From Vibrio gallaecicus (lineage in GTDB: Bacteria; Pseudomonadota; Gammaproteobacteria; Enterobacterales; Vibrionaceae), in assembly GCF_024347495.1 (NCBI RefSeq), contig NZ_AP025490.1, positions 868,001 through 932,000 of the forward strand: a stretch of 64,000 nucleotides of DNA, in the 5' to 3' direction. The first letter of the stretch is position 1. The number at the start of each line of letters is the position of its first letter. Of this stretch, positions 1 to 8,705 are shown piece by piece. Position numbers and translations under genes: made by a program. The notes under the pieces are model-generated. The model was not told the DNA's origin. It did not search any database and saw only the letters and a program-made list of their open reading frames with translations.

Positions 1-608
1 CCGTTCATTAGCGCTAAGCCTTCTTTTGGCTTGAGCTTAATCGGTGAAATCCCCAGTTCTAGGTAAACGTCATTTGTTGGGCGAACTTCCCCTTTGTAAA
101 TTACGTCGCGCTCGCCAATTAAAGCGGCAGCTAAATAAGAAAGAGGCGTTAAATCACCACTTGCACCAACGGAACCTTCTTGAGGGATACGTGGTGAAAT
201 GTCTTTATTAATCAAAGTGACAATCTGGTTAAGCAGGTCGTGAGTCACTCCTGATACACCTTGGGATAGTGAGCATAAGCGGGTTGCCAGTACTGCACGA
301 GCTTGTTCATGGCTGAGTACTTCACCTAAACCACAGCCGTGAAAGCGAGTCAGGTGCAGTGGCAGTTCATCAACTAAGTTAGGTGGAATAGCAACAGTAC
401 AAGAGTCACCATAGCCCGTTGTTACGCCATAAATCACGCCTTCTTCTTTGAGTAGACGTTCAAGGAAAGCCACACCGCGGTCGATCTTTGAAGTGAATTC
501 TTGGCTGTTGTTCATGCTCGCGGTAGCGCCTTGAGAGATTGCTACAACGTCTTCAATAGTCAGGCGCTCTGCACCGAAAGTGATGTTATTTGGTGTCTTT
601 GTTGTCAT
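1..608 (-). CDS. Aromatic amino acid ammonia lyase (HAL/PAL/TAL family), 3' part missing
   Basis: The product is an N-terminal fragment of about 202 residues of a lyase that removes ammonia from histidine, phenylalanine or tyrosine through an MIO cofactor. The cofactor-forming Ala-Ser-Gly is visible in GSVGASGDLTPLSYLAA, preceded by the family segment YGVTTGYGDS. The start is the ATG at 608, which lies inside the end of the upstream glycosyltransferase gene (23-nt overlap), so the two are translationally linked. The gene runs off the left edge of the window. Its place in an aryl polyene cluster suggests that it supplies an aryl acid starter such as 4-coumarate from tyrosine rather than degrading histidine. 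That substrate choice is inference; family membership is secure. Confidence 0.9.
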   Translation of the reverse strand, partial: MTTKTPNNITFGAERLTIEDVVAISQGATASMNNSQEFTSKIDRGVAFLERLLKEEGVIYGVTTGYGDSCTVAIPPNLVDELPLHLTRFHGCGLGEVLSHEQARAVLATRLCSLSQGVSGVTHDLLNQIVTLINKDISPRIPQEGSVGASGDLTPLSYLAAALIGERDVIYKGEVRPTNDVYLELGISPIKLKPKEGLALMN

Positions 609-2436
609 GGTGCTGGCTGCTTAATGTCCAAAAGTTAAAAAAGTTATACCACTGCAATGGGGCTTTTAAAGTGTAGTGTTGAAGTCGGTTTGCATATTGC
701 TGAACCACTTCTTGCAATGATTGTTCTCGAGTCTTTCTCGGCAATACGATCTTATCGCTAAAATGCTCAAAATAGACGTTGAAGTGAGGTTTTGTTTTGT
801 TGTCATCACGTAACCCAAAGAGCAGAAAAACAGGCGCTTTGAGTACGGAAGCCAGCATGAAAGGACCTTGTGGGAAAGGGGCTTCTTTACCTAAGAAGTT
901 TGCCCAAACAGAACGACTTTCTTTGCTGGTGGATGTTCTGTCACCGACGATCACAATCCATTCCCCTTGCTCTAGCTTTTGTTGCAAAAGAATTGCGGTA
1001 TCGGGCCCCATAGAGCTGACTTGGATAAGATTAAGATCGGAGCTAGGGTTGACCGCTTTCATGACAGAGTTGAAGCGCTCAGCATGTTCTGTAAAAACAA
1101 GTGCATTGATCTTTATATGTGAATGTCTTCGACCCAGTGCTCGGCACAATTCAATATTGCCTAGGTGTGATCCTAAAATCAGAACTCCCTGCTTATTTTC
1201 AACCATAGATTCAAACTGATCTTGTCCATGGATAGATAAGTTATCGACAGAAAAATCACCTTTCCATGCAGCTAATTTATCAAGCATGGTATGGCCGAAG
1301 GACAGCAGATGGTTGTAGCTAGTCAGATCTTTTGGAAGCTCTATATTTTGTTGTTCAGCGTAAGCTTTTAACTGAAATAAATATTGATCGGAAGCTGTAC
1401 GTGCACGAGTGCCAGTCAGGTGGTAATAACGCATGACTAAATGCAAAATCACGTTAAATACTTTACGCCCCAGTAGGGTGTAAATGGCAAGCAATAGCTT
1501 AATACCAAGTACAGTTCCACGTTCTTGTGTTCTCGACCAATGAGGCTCGTTGCCTTTCGAGTCTTCAGAAGATATTGCAGTGTTAGTATTGCTCATCTTA
1601 TGTGTAGATGCATTAACGCTAGATGTCGATGGCTTCTTAAAATGGCGAGCAATAAGCTTTGGTGCTCGTGGGAGCATGCCAAAGAATAGGCGAGTGTGCA
1701 TCCAGCTAATTTTGACGTTATCCCACAAGGCATCAAAATGAGAAACTCCGCCTTCAGGATAAATGACTTTGGTATCGATGAAGTCTATTTCGCAGTCTTC
1801 CCAATACAAGCGCACTAAGATCTCGATATCGAAATCCATTCTTGAACCGATATCGTACTTACTTAGAACGTGCTGGGTTTTTTCTATTGGGTAGGCTCGA
1901 AAGCCACACATACTGTCTTTGATTGATAGAGATAGGGTTTCTATCCATACCCATATGTGGGTCATGTAGCGACCATACAAGCGAGCTTTAGGAACAGTAT
2001 CATCGTAAATCGGTTTACCTGAAATCAAGTTTTCAGGTCGAGCTTGAGATGATTGCAGTAGTTTAGGCAAAGCATCCAGATCATGCTGACCATCAGCATC
2101 GATTTGGATGGCATGAGTAAACCCTAATTCATGTGCTTTTTTTATCCCAGCTTTTACTGCTCCGCCTTTCCCTTGGTTCTCGTTTAAAGTAACAAGAGAA
2201 ATGTGAGCGGGTCGGGAAGCTTCTTGCAGTATATTTTTGGTATGAATATCACTGCCATCATCAACAAGAACAACGGGTAGATTAAAGCCACCTAAGGACT
2301 CCAATACACTAGAAATGGTTGAGCCATGGTTATAGCAAGGAATCAGAAAGCAGGCTCGGTAAGACTTCAAGGCTCCCTCTAAGATAGCTTCGTCATTGGG
2401 TACGGTAGCTTCGCCATTGGGAGTAGAGTTATTCAT
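586..2436 (-). CDS. apeJ: Glycosyltransferase family 2 / LpxL-like acyltransferase fusion of the aryl polyene cluster
   Basis: This is a two-domain protein of about 616 residues. The N-terminal half is a GT-A glycosyltransferase: it opens with FLIPCYNHGSTISSVLE and carries VVLVDDGSD and the metal-binding QIDADGQHD. The C-terminal half, from about residue 340, resembles lauroyl acyltransferases and has the H-x4-E catalytic signature in GSHLGNIE. The fusion is typical of aryl polyene clusters, where it is thought to help attach the polyene to an outer-membrane glycolipid. I chose the ATG at 2436, which follows GGTGAGA; an upstream TTG at 2448 in the same frame is possible. It overlaps the dehydratase gene by a few bases. 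The symbol follows the apeC to apeJ gene order. Confidence 0.9.
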   Translation of the reverse strand: MNNSTPNGEATVPNDEAILEGALKSYRACFLIPCYNHGSTISSVLESLGGFNLPVVLVDDGSDIHTKNILQEASRPAHISLVTLNENQGKGGAVKAGIKKAHELGFTHAIQIDADGQHDLDALPKLLQSSQARPENLISGKPIYDDTVPKARLYGRYMTHIWVWIETLSLSIKDSMCGFRAYPIEKTQHVLSKYDIGSRMDFDIEILVRLYWEDCEIDFIDTKVIYPEGGVSHFDALWDNVKISWMHTRLFFGMLPRAPKLIARHFKKPSTSSVNASTHKMSNTNTAISSEDSKGNEPHWSRTQERGTVLGIKLLLAIYTLLGRKVFNVILHLVMRYYHLTGTRARTASDQYLFQLKAYAEQQNIELPKDLTSYNHLLSFGHTMLDKLAAWKGDFSVDNLSIHGQDQFESMVENKQGVLILGSHLGNIELCRALGRRHSHIKINALVFTEHAERFNSVMKAVNPSSDLNLIQVSSMGPDTAILLQQKLEQGEWIVIVGDRTSTSKESRSVWANFLGKEAPFPQGPFMLASVLKAPVFLLFGLRDDNKTKPHFNVYFEHFSDKIVLPRKTREQSLQEVVQQYANRLQHYTLKAPLQWYNFFNFWTLSSQHHDNKDTK

Positions 2437-2791
2437 TTTTCTCACCAAGCTTCATTTTTCCTGATGAATGAGTCTGTTCACCATCATTGGAAGTGTAGCG
2501 AAAAGCCAACTTCTGCTTACTGGTATCCCAAGACAAAGACAAAGTGATGGTTGAATCAGGAAGAATAGGCTCTTGAAATTTAATGACTTCCATACCTTTG
2601 AATTTAGGTGGAACGTCTAATTCTTGAATGGCATAAAAAAGCGCCCAGTCGATTTGGGTAACGCCAGGCAAAATAGGGAAGTGCTTGAAGTGACCTTCAA
2701 AGTCTTGAAGATCATGGGCAACATGCAGGGTTAATGTTGATTGTTGGTCTGCAGTGTTAGTGGCAATGATTGCCGGCTTTCTTTTATCCAT
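2429..2791 (-). CDS. apeI: Hotdog-fold 3-hydroxyacyl-ACP dehydratase of the aryl polyene cluster
   Basis: The 120-residue product is a single hotdog-domain protein of the FabA/FabZ type, with the central-helix segment HFKHFPILPGVTQIDWA, which includes the histidine expected in the active site. In aryl polyene synthesis a dehydratase of this kind removes water from the 3-hydroxyacyl-ACP after each ketoreduction to give the conjugated double bonds. It sits 65 nt after the acyl-ACP ligase gene and overlaps the following glycosyltransferase/acyltransferase gene. The length fits a standalone dehydratase. A second dehydratase and the ketoreductase expected for the pathway are not in this window and presumably lie further left. 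Confidence 0.85.
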   Translation of the reverse strand: MDKRKPAIIATNTADQQSTLTLHVAHDLQDFEGHFKHFPILPGVTQIDWALFYAIQELDVPPKFKGMEVIKFQEPILPDSTITLSLSWDTSKQKLAFRYTSNDGEQTHSSGKMKLGEKNE

Positions 2792-2856
2792 AATTTTGCT
2801 GTTATGCCTTTGAAGCTGATGTTGATACTGAGCGAGTTCGGTAAAGCTGAGTCAGT

Positions 2857-4254
2857 TTACTGTTTTATGTGTTGTTCTATTTCTGATATTAAACGCTTTC
2901 CTTGGCTATTAAGTGGAATCTCATCGAGGATTCTATAACGCCTAGGAATGGCAATAGGTTCTAACCAATTTCTTAGCTCAGAGCGTAACAACAACCAGAA
3001 CTTGCCTTTGCTCATTGTATCAAACTTTGATCGCCCTTCATTAGAAAGCACGATAACTGAAGCTAAAATTAAACGTTCCGGTTCTTCAAAAGGGATCACA
3101 ACACATTCATCGATCCAAGGTAATTGCTCTAACCGTTTTTCGACTTCAACTAAAGAAACTCTCTTTTCTTCAATCTTGATGATTCGATCGGTTCGACCTT
3201 TCAAGATGAATTGGCTATCGCTCACCATTTCACACTCATCGGCGGTTTGGTACCAATTAAACTTATCGATGTAAGGCGAGATTAATTTAAGGCATTTCTC
3301 ACTGTTTAAAGCTGCTTCGATACAATCAAATAGCTGCCATGGTGTGGAAGTGTCCCATTGTTGACGAAAGGCTATGCCGCCAGTTTCAGTGCTGCCATAT
3401 ACTTCAATAGGCAACGAGCCTAAAAGCTGATTAGATTGCTGAGCAGAATCAAAGCTTAATGGACCACCTGAAGAAAATACGCAACGAATATGTTTTGGAG
3501 AATACTCAGTTGTCATGCGCTTTAAAAGTGCAGGGCTACTAACTAAAGTGGTTTCTTTGGTTGCGTGAGTCATGATTTGTTCTGGGTAGTCCAAATTATG
3601 ACGAGCAAACGCTCTTCCTGCACATAAGGGCCAAAGTACGCGAAACAATAAGCCATAAATATGCTGATGAGAAACCGTACTTTGGACTTGGGAGTTATCG
3701 AGAAGCTTTCCCCAAGTTGCCTCTAGTTCATTTATCTCGTTTTCAATGTGTACCAACGTTTTTTGGATCGCTTTTGGTGCTCCACTAGAGCCAGAAGTAA
3801 ACAAAGTCAGCTTAACTAAATCGAGAGATAATTCTTGATTGAGAGGAAAAGATTCTATTGGATTGGCGAATTCTTTCGTTTCCAGCAATGCTGAAATATT
3901 GAATATGCTTATCTTCTCATTAGGTATCGTGGCAACGCTGTCATCTACCATAAGGCAGTCGAATTGCTCTGACAGTTCATCTAGAGCTGCTGGCTGAACA
4001 TTTCCCGGTAACACAATGTGCTTTTGAGTGATGACACTCGCTAAAAACATGCACGTGAATAGGTAACTGTCTTGTGTGCAAAGGGCAATTTTTTGATAGT
4101 GATTTTGCTCAAGAAAGCCAATCAAAAATTGAGTGTCGTGAGTTAACTCTTGCCAAGTTTTAATGTGGTCATCATCAAAACAGACAGCAAAATTAGGAGA
4201 TCTGGAAGTTCGAGTGAGTTCACTCAAAGAGCAGTAATGAGAAGTTGTTGGCAT
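2857..4254 (-). CDS. apeH: Acyl-ACP ligase (AMP-forming) loading the aryl starter
   Basis: The 465-residue protein is an ANL-superfamily adenylating enzyme. Visible core motifs are the phosphate loop TLFTSGSSGAPK, the substrate-side motif YGSTETGGIAF, the hinge region GRTDRIIKIEEKRV and a C-terminal lysine in PLNSQGKRLISE. It is shorter than usual acyl-CoA synthetases, as is common for the ligases of aryl polyene clusters, which activate an aryl acid and load it onto an acyl carrier protein. The gene follows the membrane-protein gene by six bases. The aryl substrate cannot be read from the sequence; cinnamate-type or benzoate-type acids are plausible given the ammonia lyase in the same operon. 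Confidence 0.88.
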   Translation of the reverse strand: MPTTSHYCSLSELTRTSRSPNFAVCFDDDHIKTWQELTHDTQFLIGFLEQNHYQKIALCTQDSYLFTCMFLASVITQKHIVLPGNVQPAALDELSEQFDCLMVDDSVATIPNEKISIFNISALLETKEFANPIESFPLNQELSLDLVKLTLFTSGSSGAPKAIQKTLVHIENEINELEATWGKLLDNSQVQSTVSHQHIYGLLFRVLWPLCAGRAFARHNLDYPEQIMTHATKETTLVSSPALLKRMTTEYSPKHIRCVFSSGGPLSFDSAQQSNQLLGSLPIEVYGSTETGGIAFRQQWDTSTPWQLFDCIEAALNSEKCLKLISPYIDKFNWYQTADECEMVSDSQFILKGRTDRIIKIEEKRVSLVEVEKRLEQLPWIDECVVIPFEEPERLILASVIVLSNEGRSKFDTMSKGKFWLLLRSELRNWLEPIAIPRRYRILDEIPLNSQGKRLISEIEQHIKQ

Positions 4255-4260
4255 AGCGAG

Positions 4261-4818
4261 TTAACTCTTGCGAAGACGTTGTCGAATAAAAAACTCTATA
4301 GCGAATAAAGACCCAGCAAGTAGGTAACTGATTAAACCGTTATACAGAGTCCATACCTCGAGAGGTTGGAAGCAGGTGTAAAGCGCGATAGATCCATTGA
4401 CTAAAAAGAACAAGCACCAGATTTTGGTTACGTTACGAGTGTAATCAATACCACTTTGAGGTAAGTCGGGCTCTTGCAGTCTTGCTAGACGCTCAATAAT
4501 GGTCTGCGGCTGACAAAGACTAAGCGCAAATACGACTAACATACAGGCATTTACGATAACTGGGTAGAACGTCAGCCAGCCATGTTGCTTGAAAAAAATA
4601 CCTAAAGAAAGTAGGGCAATTCCCGCACAACCACTTATCCAAGCTAAATGTTTTAGCTCTTTGATTTTTGCTTGGCTTCCTGTTGCTATTCGCAATACAA
4701 ACATAACGACTAAAACCAATCCAACAGCTTGTAAGCCAAACTTATTTAGCCCGAAATACACCGCTATTGGATAGGTAAATAGGATAATTGCCGACAGCGC
4801 AGTCAGCACAGAACGCAT
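4261..4818 (-). CDS. apeG: Integral membrane protein of the aryl polyene cluster (COG4648-like)
   Basis: The 185-residue product is strongly hydrophobic, with about five or six membrane-spanning stretches starting at the N-terminus (VLTALSAIILFTYPIAVYFG) and ending in a basic tail. It resembles the small membrane protein that sits between the acyl carrier protein and ligase genes in aryl polyene clusters. Its biochemical role is unknown to me. The start codon follows directly on the stop codon of the preceding acyl carrier protein gene (TAA then ATG), which indicates tight translational coupling. The symbol is by position in the conserved order. Confidence 0.75.
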   Translation of the reverse strand: MRSVLTALSAIILFTYPIAVYFGLNKFGLQAVGLVLVVMFVLRIATGSQAKIKELKHLAWISGCAGIALLSLGIFFKQHGWLTFYPVIVNACMLVVFALSLCQPQTIIERLARLQEPDLPQSGIDYTRNVTKIWCLFFLVNGSIALYTCFQPLEVWTLYNGLISYLLAGSLFAIEFFIRQRLRKS

Positions 4819-5076
4819 TTATGCGTCCTTTAATAGATTAGCTACAGATTCAACCACATCGTTTACAGTACGAACGGCTTTGAACTCTTCTGGCTTAATT
4901 TTTTTGCCTGTCACTTTTTGTAAGTGCACAACAAGATCAACGGCATCAATGCTGTCTAAGTCTAAATCTTGGTACAGGTGCGCTTCACCTGTAATGTCAT
5001 CGGCTTCTAATTCGAATAACTCAATGAGTGCGTCTTTTACTTGGGTAAAGACTTCTTGTTTGTTTATTTCTGTCAT
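4819..5076 (-). CDS. apeF: Acyl carrier protein, second of the aryl polyene pair
   Basis: This 85-residue acidic protein has the phosphopantetheine attachment motif DLDLDSIDAVDLVVHLQ, with the serine in D-S-I near residue 46. The length and four-helix pattern match standalone acyl carrier proteins. Two consecutive acyl carrier genes are a hallmark of aryl polyene clusters; one probably carries the aryl starter and the other takes part in elongation, but I cannot tell which from sequence. It is followed without a gap by the membrane-protein gene and lies 12 nt after the other acyl carrier gene. Confidence 0.9.
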   Translation of the reverse strand: MTEINKQEVFTQVKDALIELFELEADDITGEAHLYQDLDLDSIDAVDLVVHLQKVTGKKIKPEEFKAVRTVNDVVESVANLLKDA

Positions 5077-5088
5077 AACAAATTCTGT

Positions 5089-5349
5089 CTAGTTGTTTGC
5101 TTGAGATGAAATGTAGTTTGCTAAGTTTTCTACTGAAGCAAAGTGCTGGCGAGTATTCGTATCATCAGCATCGATCATGATGTTATATTTTTTCTTGATC
5201 GCTAGACCTAGCTCTAATGCATCAATGGAATCTAACCCTAGACCGTCACCAAACAATGGCGCTTGTGTTTCAATTTCATCAATGCTCATATCTTCAAGGT
5301 TTAGCGCATCAATAATCAACTGTTTGAGTTCGTTGTGTAATGTTTCCAC
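5089..5349 (-). CDS. apeE: Acyl carrier protein, first of the aryl polyene pair
   Basis: This 86-residue protein carries the phosphopantetheine motif GLGLDSIDALELGLAIKKKY, with the modifiable serine in D-S-I. It differs clearly from the second acyl carrier protein encoded just downstream, so the pair looks specialised and not recently duplicated. It is separated by 65 nt from the upstream acyltransferase gene, a slightly wider gap than elsewhere in the operon. The AT-rich stretch in that gap (5350-5414) could hold an internal promoter, but I see no clear one. Confidence 0.9.
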   Translation of the reverse strand: METLHNELKQLIIDALNLEDMSIDEIETQAPLFGDGLGLDSIDALELGLAIKKKYNIMIDADDTNTRQHFASVENLANYISSQANN

Positions 5350-5414
5350 TTTTGCCTACTTCTTTTATTTAATCGTTATAATATTTAATTCAATACTGAA
5401 CTTCTAAAAATGTT

Positions 5415-6233
5415 TTATTGAGGGAATATTGTTTCTGATAAGTGTCGGTTAAGTTGCCTAGCCGAAGAAGTCAGATTATTTGCATCCTCAATAAAAGGAG
5501 TAATTTCTATTTTACCTTTCACTTCGACATGAAAAAAGGGTTTCGTGTCCGGTACGTGATACCATTTTTTTTCTTTCGTTAAGAAGCTTGGTGAAACGGT
5601 AATGTGTATTACCCGTAAATCGGTCTGAGTTCTTGTTGCAATTTGAGCTGCGCCACGTTGAAGTGATGGCTCTATACCGGGGGTTGTGCGTGTTCCTTCC
5701 GGGAAAACCAGCAGCACATTACCACGTTGAAAACGTTCTTCACATCGTTCCAGTAGATCTTCTGGTGAATGGTTTGGTATATAACCCGCTGCTCGAACGA
5801 TTCTTTTCATGAATGGGTTAGCCCAAACCGCAGCTTTGACAAGGCAATCACATTGTGGAAGTTGAGAAGCTATCAGAACATAATCGATTAGACTTGGGTG
5901 GTTAGCAACGATCAAACAATTTCTGTCTTGTTGCAATAACTCTGTGCCGATGAACTCGTAATCAATCGCACCCGTGAACTTCATTATTCTGCAAAAACTA
6001 TTAAAAGAAAAACGAATGAGTCGCTGAACTTTTAGTTCTCTTTCAGTAATACTTGAAGATAAAGCGGCAATTATTGGAACAACTAAAAAGCTTAGTAGAA
6101 GACCTCCAATTCCAAAGATACTAAAGCACAAGCCTGTAGCAAATACTCGCCAATATTGATTTGCACGCTTTAGCACCCGTGAAAGTAATGAGTCATGGTT
6201 AGTTTTTTTAGTGTTTGGAGAGTGGATACTCAT
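5415..6233 (-). CDS. apeD: 1-acyl-glycerol-3-phosphate acyltransferase-like (LPLAT) protein
   Basis: The product of about 272 residues belongs to the PlsC/LPLAT family: it has the H-x4-D motif in VANHPSLIDYVLI and the substrate-binding motif LVFPEGTRTTPG. A hydrophobic segment near the N-terminus (LCFSIFGIGGLLLSFLVVPI) suggests membrane attachment. In aryl polyene clusters this enzyme is thought to acylate the glycolipid carrier. I start it at the ATG at 6233, which overlaps the stop codon of the preceding gene as TAATG; a longer frame begins at 6281 but would overlap by 49 nt. Symbol by gene order. Confidence 0.85.
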   Translation of the reverse strand: MSIHSPNTKKTNHDSLLSRVLKRANQYWRVFATGLCFSIFGIGGLLLSFLVVPIIAALSSSITERELKVQRLIRFSFNSFCRIMKFTGAIDYEFIGTELLQQDRNCLIVANHPSLIDYVLIASQLPQCDCLVKAAVWANPFMKRIVRAAGYIPNHSPEDLLERCEERFQRGNVLLVFPEGTRTTPGIEPSLQRGAAQIATRTQTDLRVIHITVSPSFLTKEKKWYHVPDTKPFFHVEVKGKIEITPFIEDANNLTSSARQLNRHLSETIFPQ

Positions 6234-7084
6234 TAACTTTTTGCCCAATGCCAAGCTTGATTTTGACCTGAAATACTCCAAGCGTCACTATCAGATAGAA
6301 TTTTCTGCAGTACCAGAATGCCTTGAGGTTTACGAAACGTATCATCGGGTGAACTTTGGGTCTTAGATTCGAGTTCTGAGTGACTAATTGGGCGATTTAC
6401 AGAGCGAGATAAGTGATACTGCTCGCCAGAAGATATTACTAGTCCGAATGCATAATCAGAAAAACCTTGATCTTCGAACTCGGAATAGATGGTTGGTAAT
6501 GGTTGATCAAAGTCGATAACCAAAACCTTATGTTTTGGCTGTTCTTGTAAGTAAATAGCGGCTTCAATAAGTGCATTATGAAAAGTATCTTGCCCTGACG
6601 ATATTGATGTTAGGGGGATAGGCGCTTTGGCGGCAATGGTCGTTAAGCCTGCAGCTGTATTATGAACCGACTGCGAAAAAGCCATTGGTGAGGCGTCTTC
6701 ACCTTCTAAAATACTCTGAATGAGACCGACCGTTCGGTGAAGTTCTCCATGACGACTAGCAAAGATAAGATAATCAATGCCGGCAGTATCGGAATAATTA
6801 TTATCGTCATGCATTGACGGTGGCGTTTGTAAAAGGGAGAGGGCAGTTTGAACGGCAAGTTTACTTTGAACGCTCATTCTCCGGCGCATCATCGCTGGGA
6901 TGGCTTTAAATTCTGTCACGCTTTTGCTTTGGCTACTTTCGTCACTGTTCGAGCTATTTTCGCCATTGCATGAGCTATTTATATCGGTAGCCCAGCATTG
7001 CCACTCTTCTTTTGTGTTGAGCCCAGGCGCGTGTGCTGCCCATTTCTCAATATTAAACGAGATTATTTTAGATGGATTTGACAT
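6233..7084 (-). CDS. apeC: Beta-ketoacyl synthase-like chain length factor
   Basis: The product of about 283 residues is a partial thiolase-fold protein of the Ketoacyl-synt_2 type. It lacks the catalytic cysteine of true ketosynthases; the equivalent region reads SVHNTAAGLTTIAAKAP and is followed by SISSGQDTFHNAL. In the aryl polyene system the short protein of this kind acts as the chain length factor in a heterodimer with a full ketosynthase, which must be encoded outside this window. It is the first gene of the leftward operon. The ATG at 7084 is chosen; an in-frame GTG at 7111 is possible, and neither has a strong ribosome binding site. Confidence 0.85.
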   Translation of the reverse strand: MSNPSKIISFNIEKWAAHAPGLNTKEEWQCWATDINSSCNGENSSNSDESSQSKSVTEFKAIPAMMRRRMSVQSKLAVQTALSLLQTPPSMHDDNNYSDTAGIDYLIFASRHGELHRTVGLIQSILEGEDASPMAFSQSVHNTAAGLTTIAAKAPIPLTSISSGQDTFHNALIEAAIYLQEQPKHKVLVIDFDQPLPTIYSEFEDQGFSDYAFGLVISSGEQYHLSRSVNRPISHSELESKTQSSPDDTFRKPQGILVLQKILSDSDAWSISGQNQAWHWAKS

Positions 7085-7154
7085 AGAGTATTGATTTGCG
7101 TTGTGTCTCACTAAATACTAAGGGCATTTTTCAAACATGAATAAGGAAATTTCC
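7085..7154. promoter_or_regulatory. Divergent intergenic region between aryl polyene operon and tailoring genes
   Basis: The only space between the leftward aryl polyene operon and the rightward lipoprotein gene is about 70 bp, or 44 bp if the GTG at 7111 is used. Both transcripts must therefore start here or inside the neighbouring coding sequence. It contains the AAGGAAAT ribosome binding site of the lipoprotein gene (7143-7150). I do not see an unambiguous -35/-10 pair in either direction. Confidence 0.45.
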
Positions 7155-7544
7155 ATGAAATCACTAAAAATAGTCATATCACTATTCTTTATCTTAATTC
7201 TTGCAGGATGTGGACGAGTTCAGCCAGTGATGAATGTCGAGGATACTCCAGTTGCTTTAAATCTTCAAAGTAAACAGGTGAAATCAGCGATTTACGACTC
7301 GGCAATTGATCGTGGCTGGCTAGTGTCTGAAATCAAACCAGGTCTTCTCCGTGCTGAGTTGTACGTGCGTTCTCATCATGCGGTGATTGAGATTCCATAC
7401 AGTGATAAATTTTATTCAATATTGTATGTCGAGTCAGAAAACCTTAAGTATGCAGATGGAAACATTCATCGAAACTATAACCGCTGGATCAATAATCTCA
7501 ATGTAGATATCAAGCGTAAGTTGGCGGTTATGGCTGCACAGTAA
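7155..7544 (+). CDS. Small lipoprotein, aryl polyene-associated, function unknown
   Basis: The predicted product of about 129 residues begins with a lipoprotein signal peptide (MKSLKIVISLFFILILAGC); the lipobox LAGC puts the lipidated cysteine at about residue 19. The mature part is short, mixed alpha/beta in character, and ends in AAQ. The ATG at 7155 is preferred over the in-frame ATG at 7137 because AAGGAAAT precedes it at good spacing. It is the first gene of the rightward unit that also holds the methyltransferase and flavoenzyme. I recognise no catalytic motif. An envelope role in placing or moving the pigment is possible but unproven. Confidence 0.8.
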   Translation: MKSLKIVISLFFILILAGCGRVQPVMNVEDTPVALNLQSKQVKSAIYDSAIDRGWLVSEIKPGLLRAELYVRSHHAVIEIPYSDKFYSILYVESENLKYADGNIHRNYNRWINNLNVDIKRKLAVMAAQ

Positions 7545-7579
7545 GTTATTTTTACATTCAATAAATTAGGTTTTTAGTT

Positions 7580-8644
7580 TTGCAATATAATATTGACCCG
7601 TTTAATGCTTTAGAGGCAAAGACAGAAGCTCAAAAGCTTTCCTTTGCTCCAATCGTTTTCCATACAGCAAGAACATTACGTGATCTCGACATTTTAAAAG
7701 CATTAGATGATGCTGGAAGTGCAGGTTTATCCTCGGTAGAAATATCTGAAACAACAGGTGTTTCAGAGTACGGAGTAAAAGTGCTTCTTGATATGGCGTT
7801 AAGCGCCAATATTGTTTTATGGGATAAACCTAACTATCGCTTGGCGAATTTGGGGTTTTTCCTACAGCATGATGGTATGACTAAGGCCAATTTAGATTTT
7901 ACAGCGGATGTTTGTTATGCCGCGATGATGCACTTAACGGAAGCGATTAAAGAAGGCACTCCTGCTGGCTTGAAAGAGCTTGGAAATTGGGAAACTATTT
8001 ACCAAGGGTTATCTCAATTACCTGAGCAAGCAAAGCAAAGCTGGTTTAACTTCGATCACTTCTATTCAGACCGTTCGTTTCCAGTTCTTTTGGAAACCGT
8101 ATTTCAAAAGAAACCTAAAACATTAGTCGATATTGGTGGCAATACCGGTAAATGGGCAATGCAATGCTGTGGTTATGATGACGATGTTCAAGTCACTATT
8201 GTAGATTTACCGCAGCAACTTGAGATGGCGATGAAGAATGCTCAAGATCATGGTTTTGAACATCGTGTAACGCCTTACCCAGCGAACATGCTGGATAAGA
8301 ACCAACCATTGCCTAAAGGCGCTGATGTATGGTGGATGAGCCAATTCCTTGATTGCTTTTCACCAATGGAAATTCTAAGTATTTTGAAGCGTGTTCGCTC
8401 TCATATGTCTGAAGATGCGACGGTTTATATTCTAGAACTATTTTGGGATTCTCAAAAGTATGACGCGGCGTCGTATAGCTTGAATGCAACCTCTTTGTAT
8501 TTTACGTGCTTAGCGAACGGTAATAGTCGCTTTTACCGAAGTGAAGATTTCTTAGAAATTGTCGAAGAAGCTGGGTTCGAGGTAGTAACGCGAACCGATG
8601 ACATTGGGCTCGGTCATACGTTACTTGAACTTAAAGCTGGATAG
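7580..8644 (+). CDS. SAM-dependent O-methyltransferase of the acetylserotonin/caffeate type
   Basis: The 354-residue product has an N-terminal winged-helix dimerisation domain (ILKALDDAGSAGLSSVEIS, about residues 38-75) and a C-terminal Rossmann domain with the SAM-binding loop LVDIGGNTGKWAM near residue 178, followed by VTIVDLPQQ. Such enzymes methylate small aromatic hydroxyl or carbon centres. The reading frame has no nearby ATG and appears to start at TTG 7580, nine bases after TTAGG. Aryl polyene head groups are often methylated, so the aryl ring or its precursor is the likely substrate; this is inference from context. Confidence 0.88.
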   Translation: MQYNIDPFNALEAKTEAQKLSFAPIVFHTARTLRDLDILKALDDAGSAGLSSVEISETTGVSEYGVKVLLDMALSANIVLWDKPNYRLANLGFFLQHDGMTKANLDFTADVCYAAMMHLTEAIKEGTPAGLKELGNWETIYQGLSQLPEQAKQSWFNFDHFYSDRSFPVLLETVFQKKPKTLVDIGGNTGKWAMQCCGYDDDVQVTIVDLPQQLEMAMKNAQDHGFEHRVTPYPANMLDKNQPLPKGADVWWMSQFLDCFSPMEILSILKRVRSHMSEDATVYILELFWDSQKYDAASYSLNATSLYFTCLANGNSRFYRSEDFLEIVEEAGFEVVTRTDDIGLGHTLLELKAG

Positions 8645-8705
8645 TTAAAAGACCTAATCGTTTCTTTGTTGAATCGTAAAAATAAGAGCAGTGTGGCTTA
8701 AATAA

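Noticed and set aside
797..1219. Plus-strand reading frame of 140 codons
   Set aside because: It lies opposite the acyltransferase domain of the glycosyltransferase fusion and shows no family resemblance or ribosome binding site.
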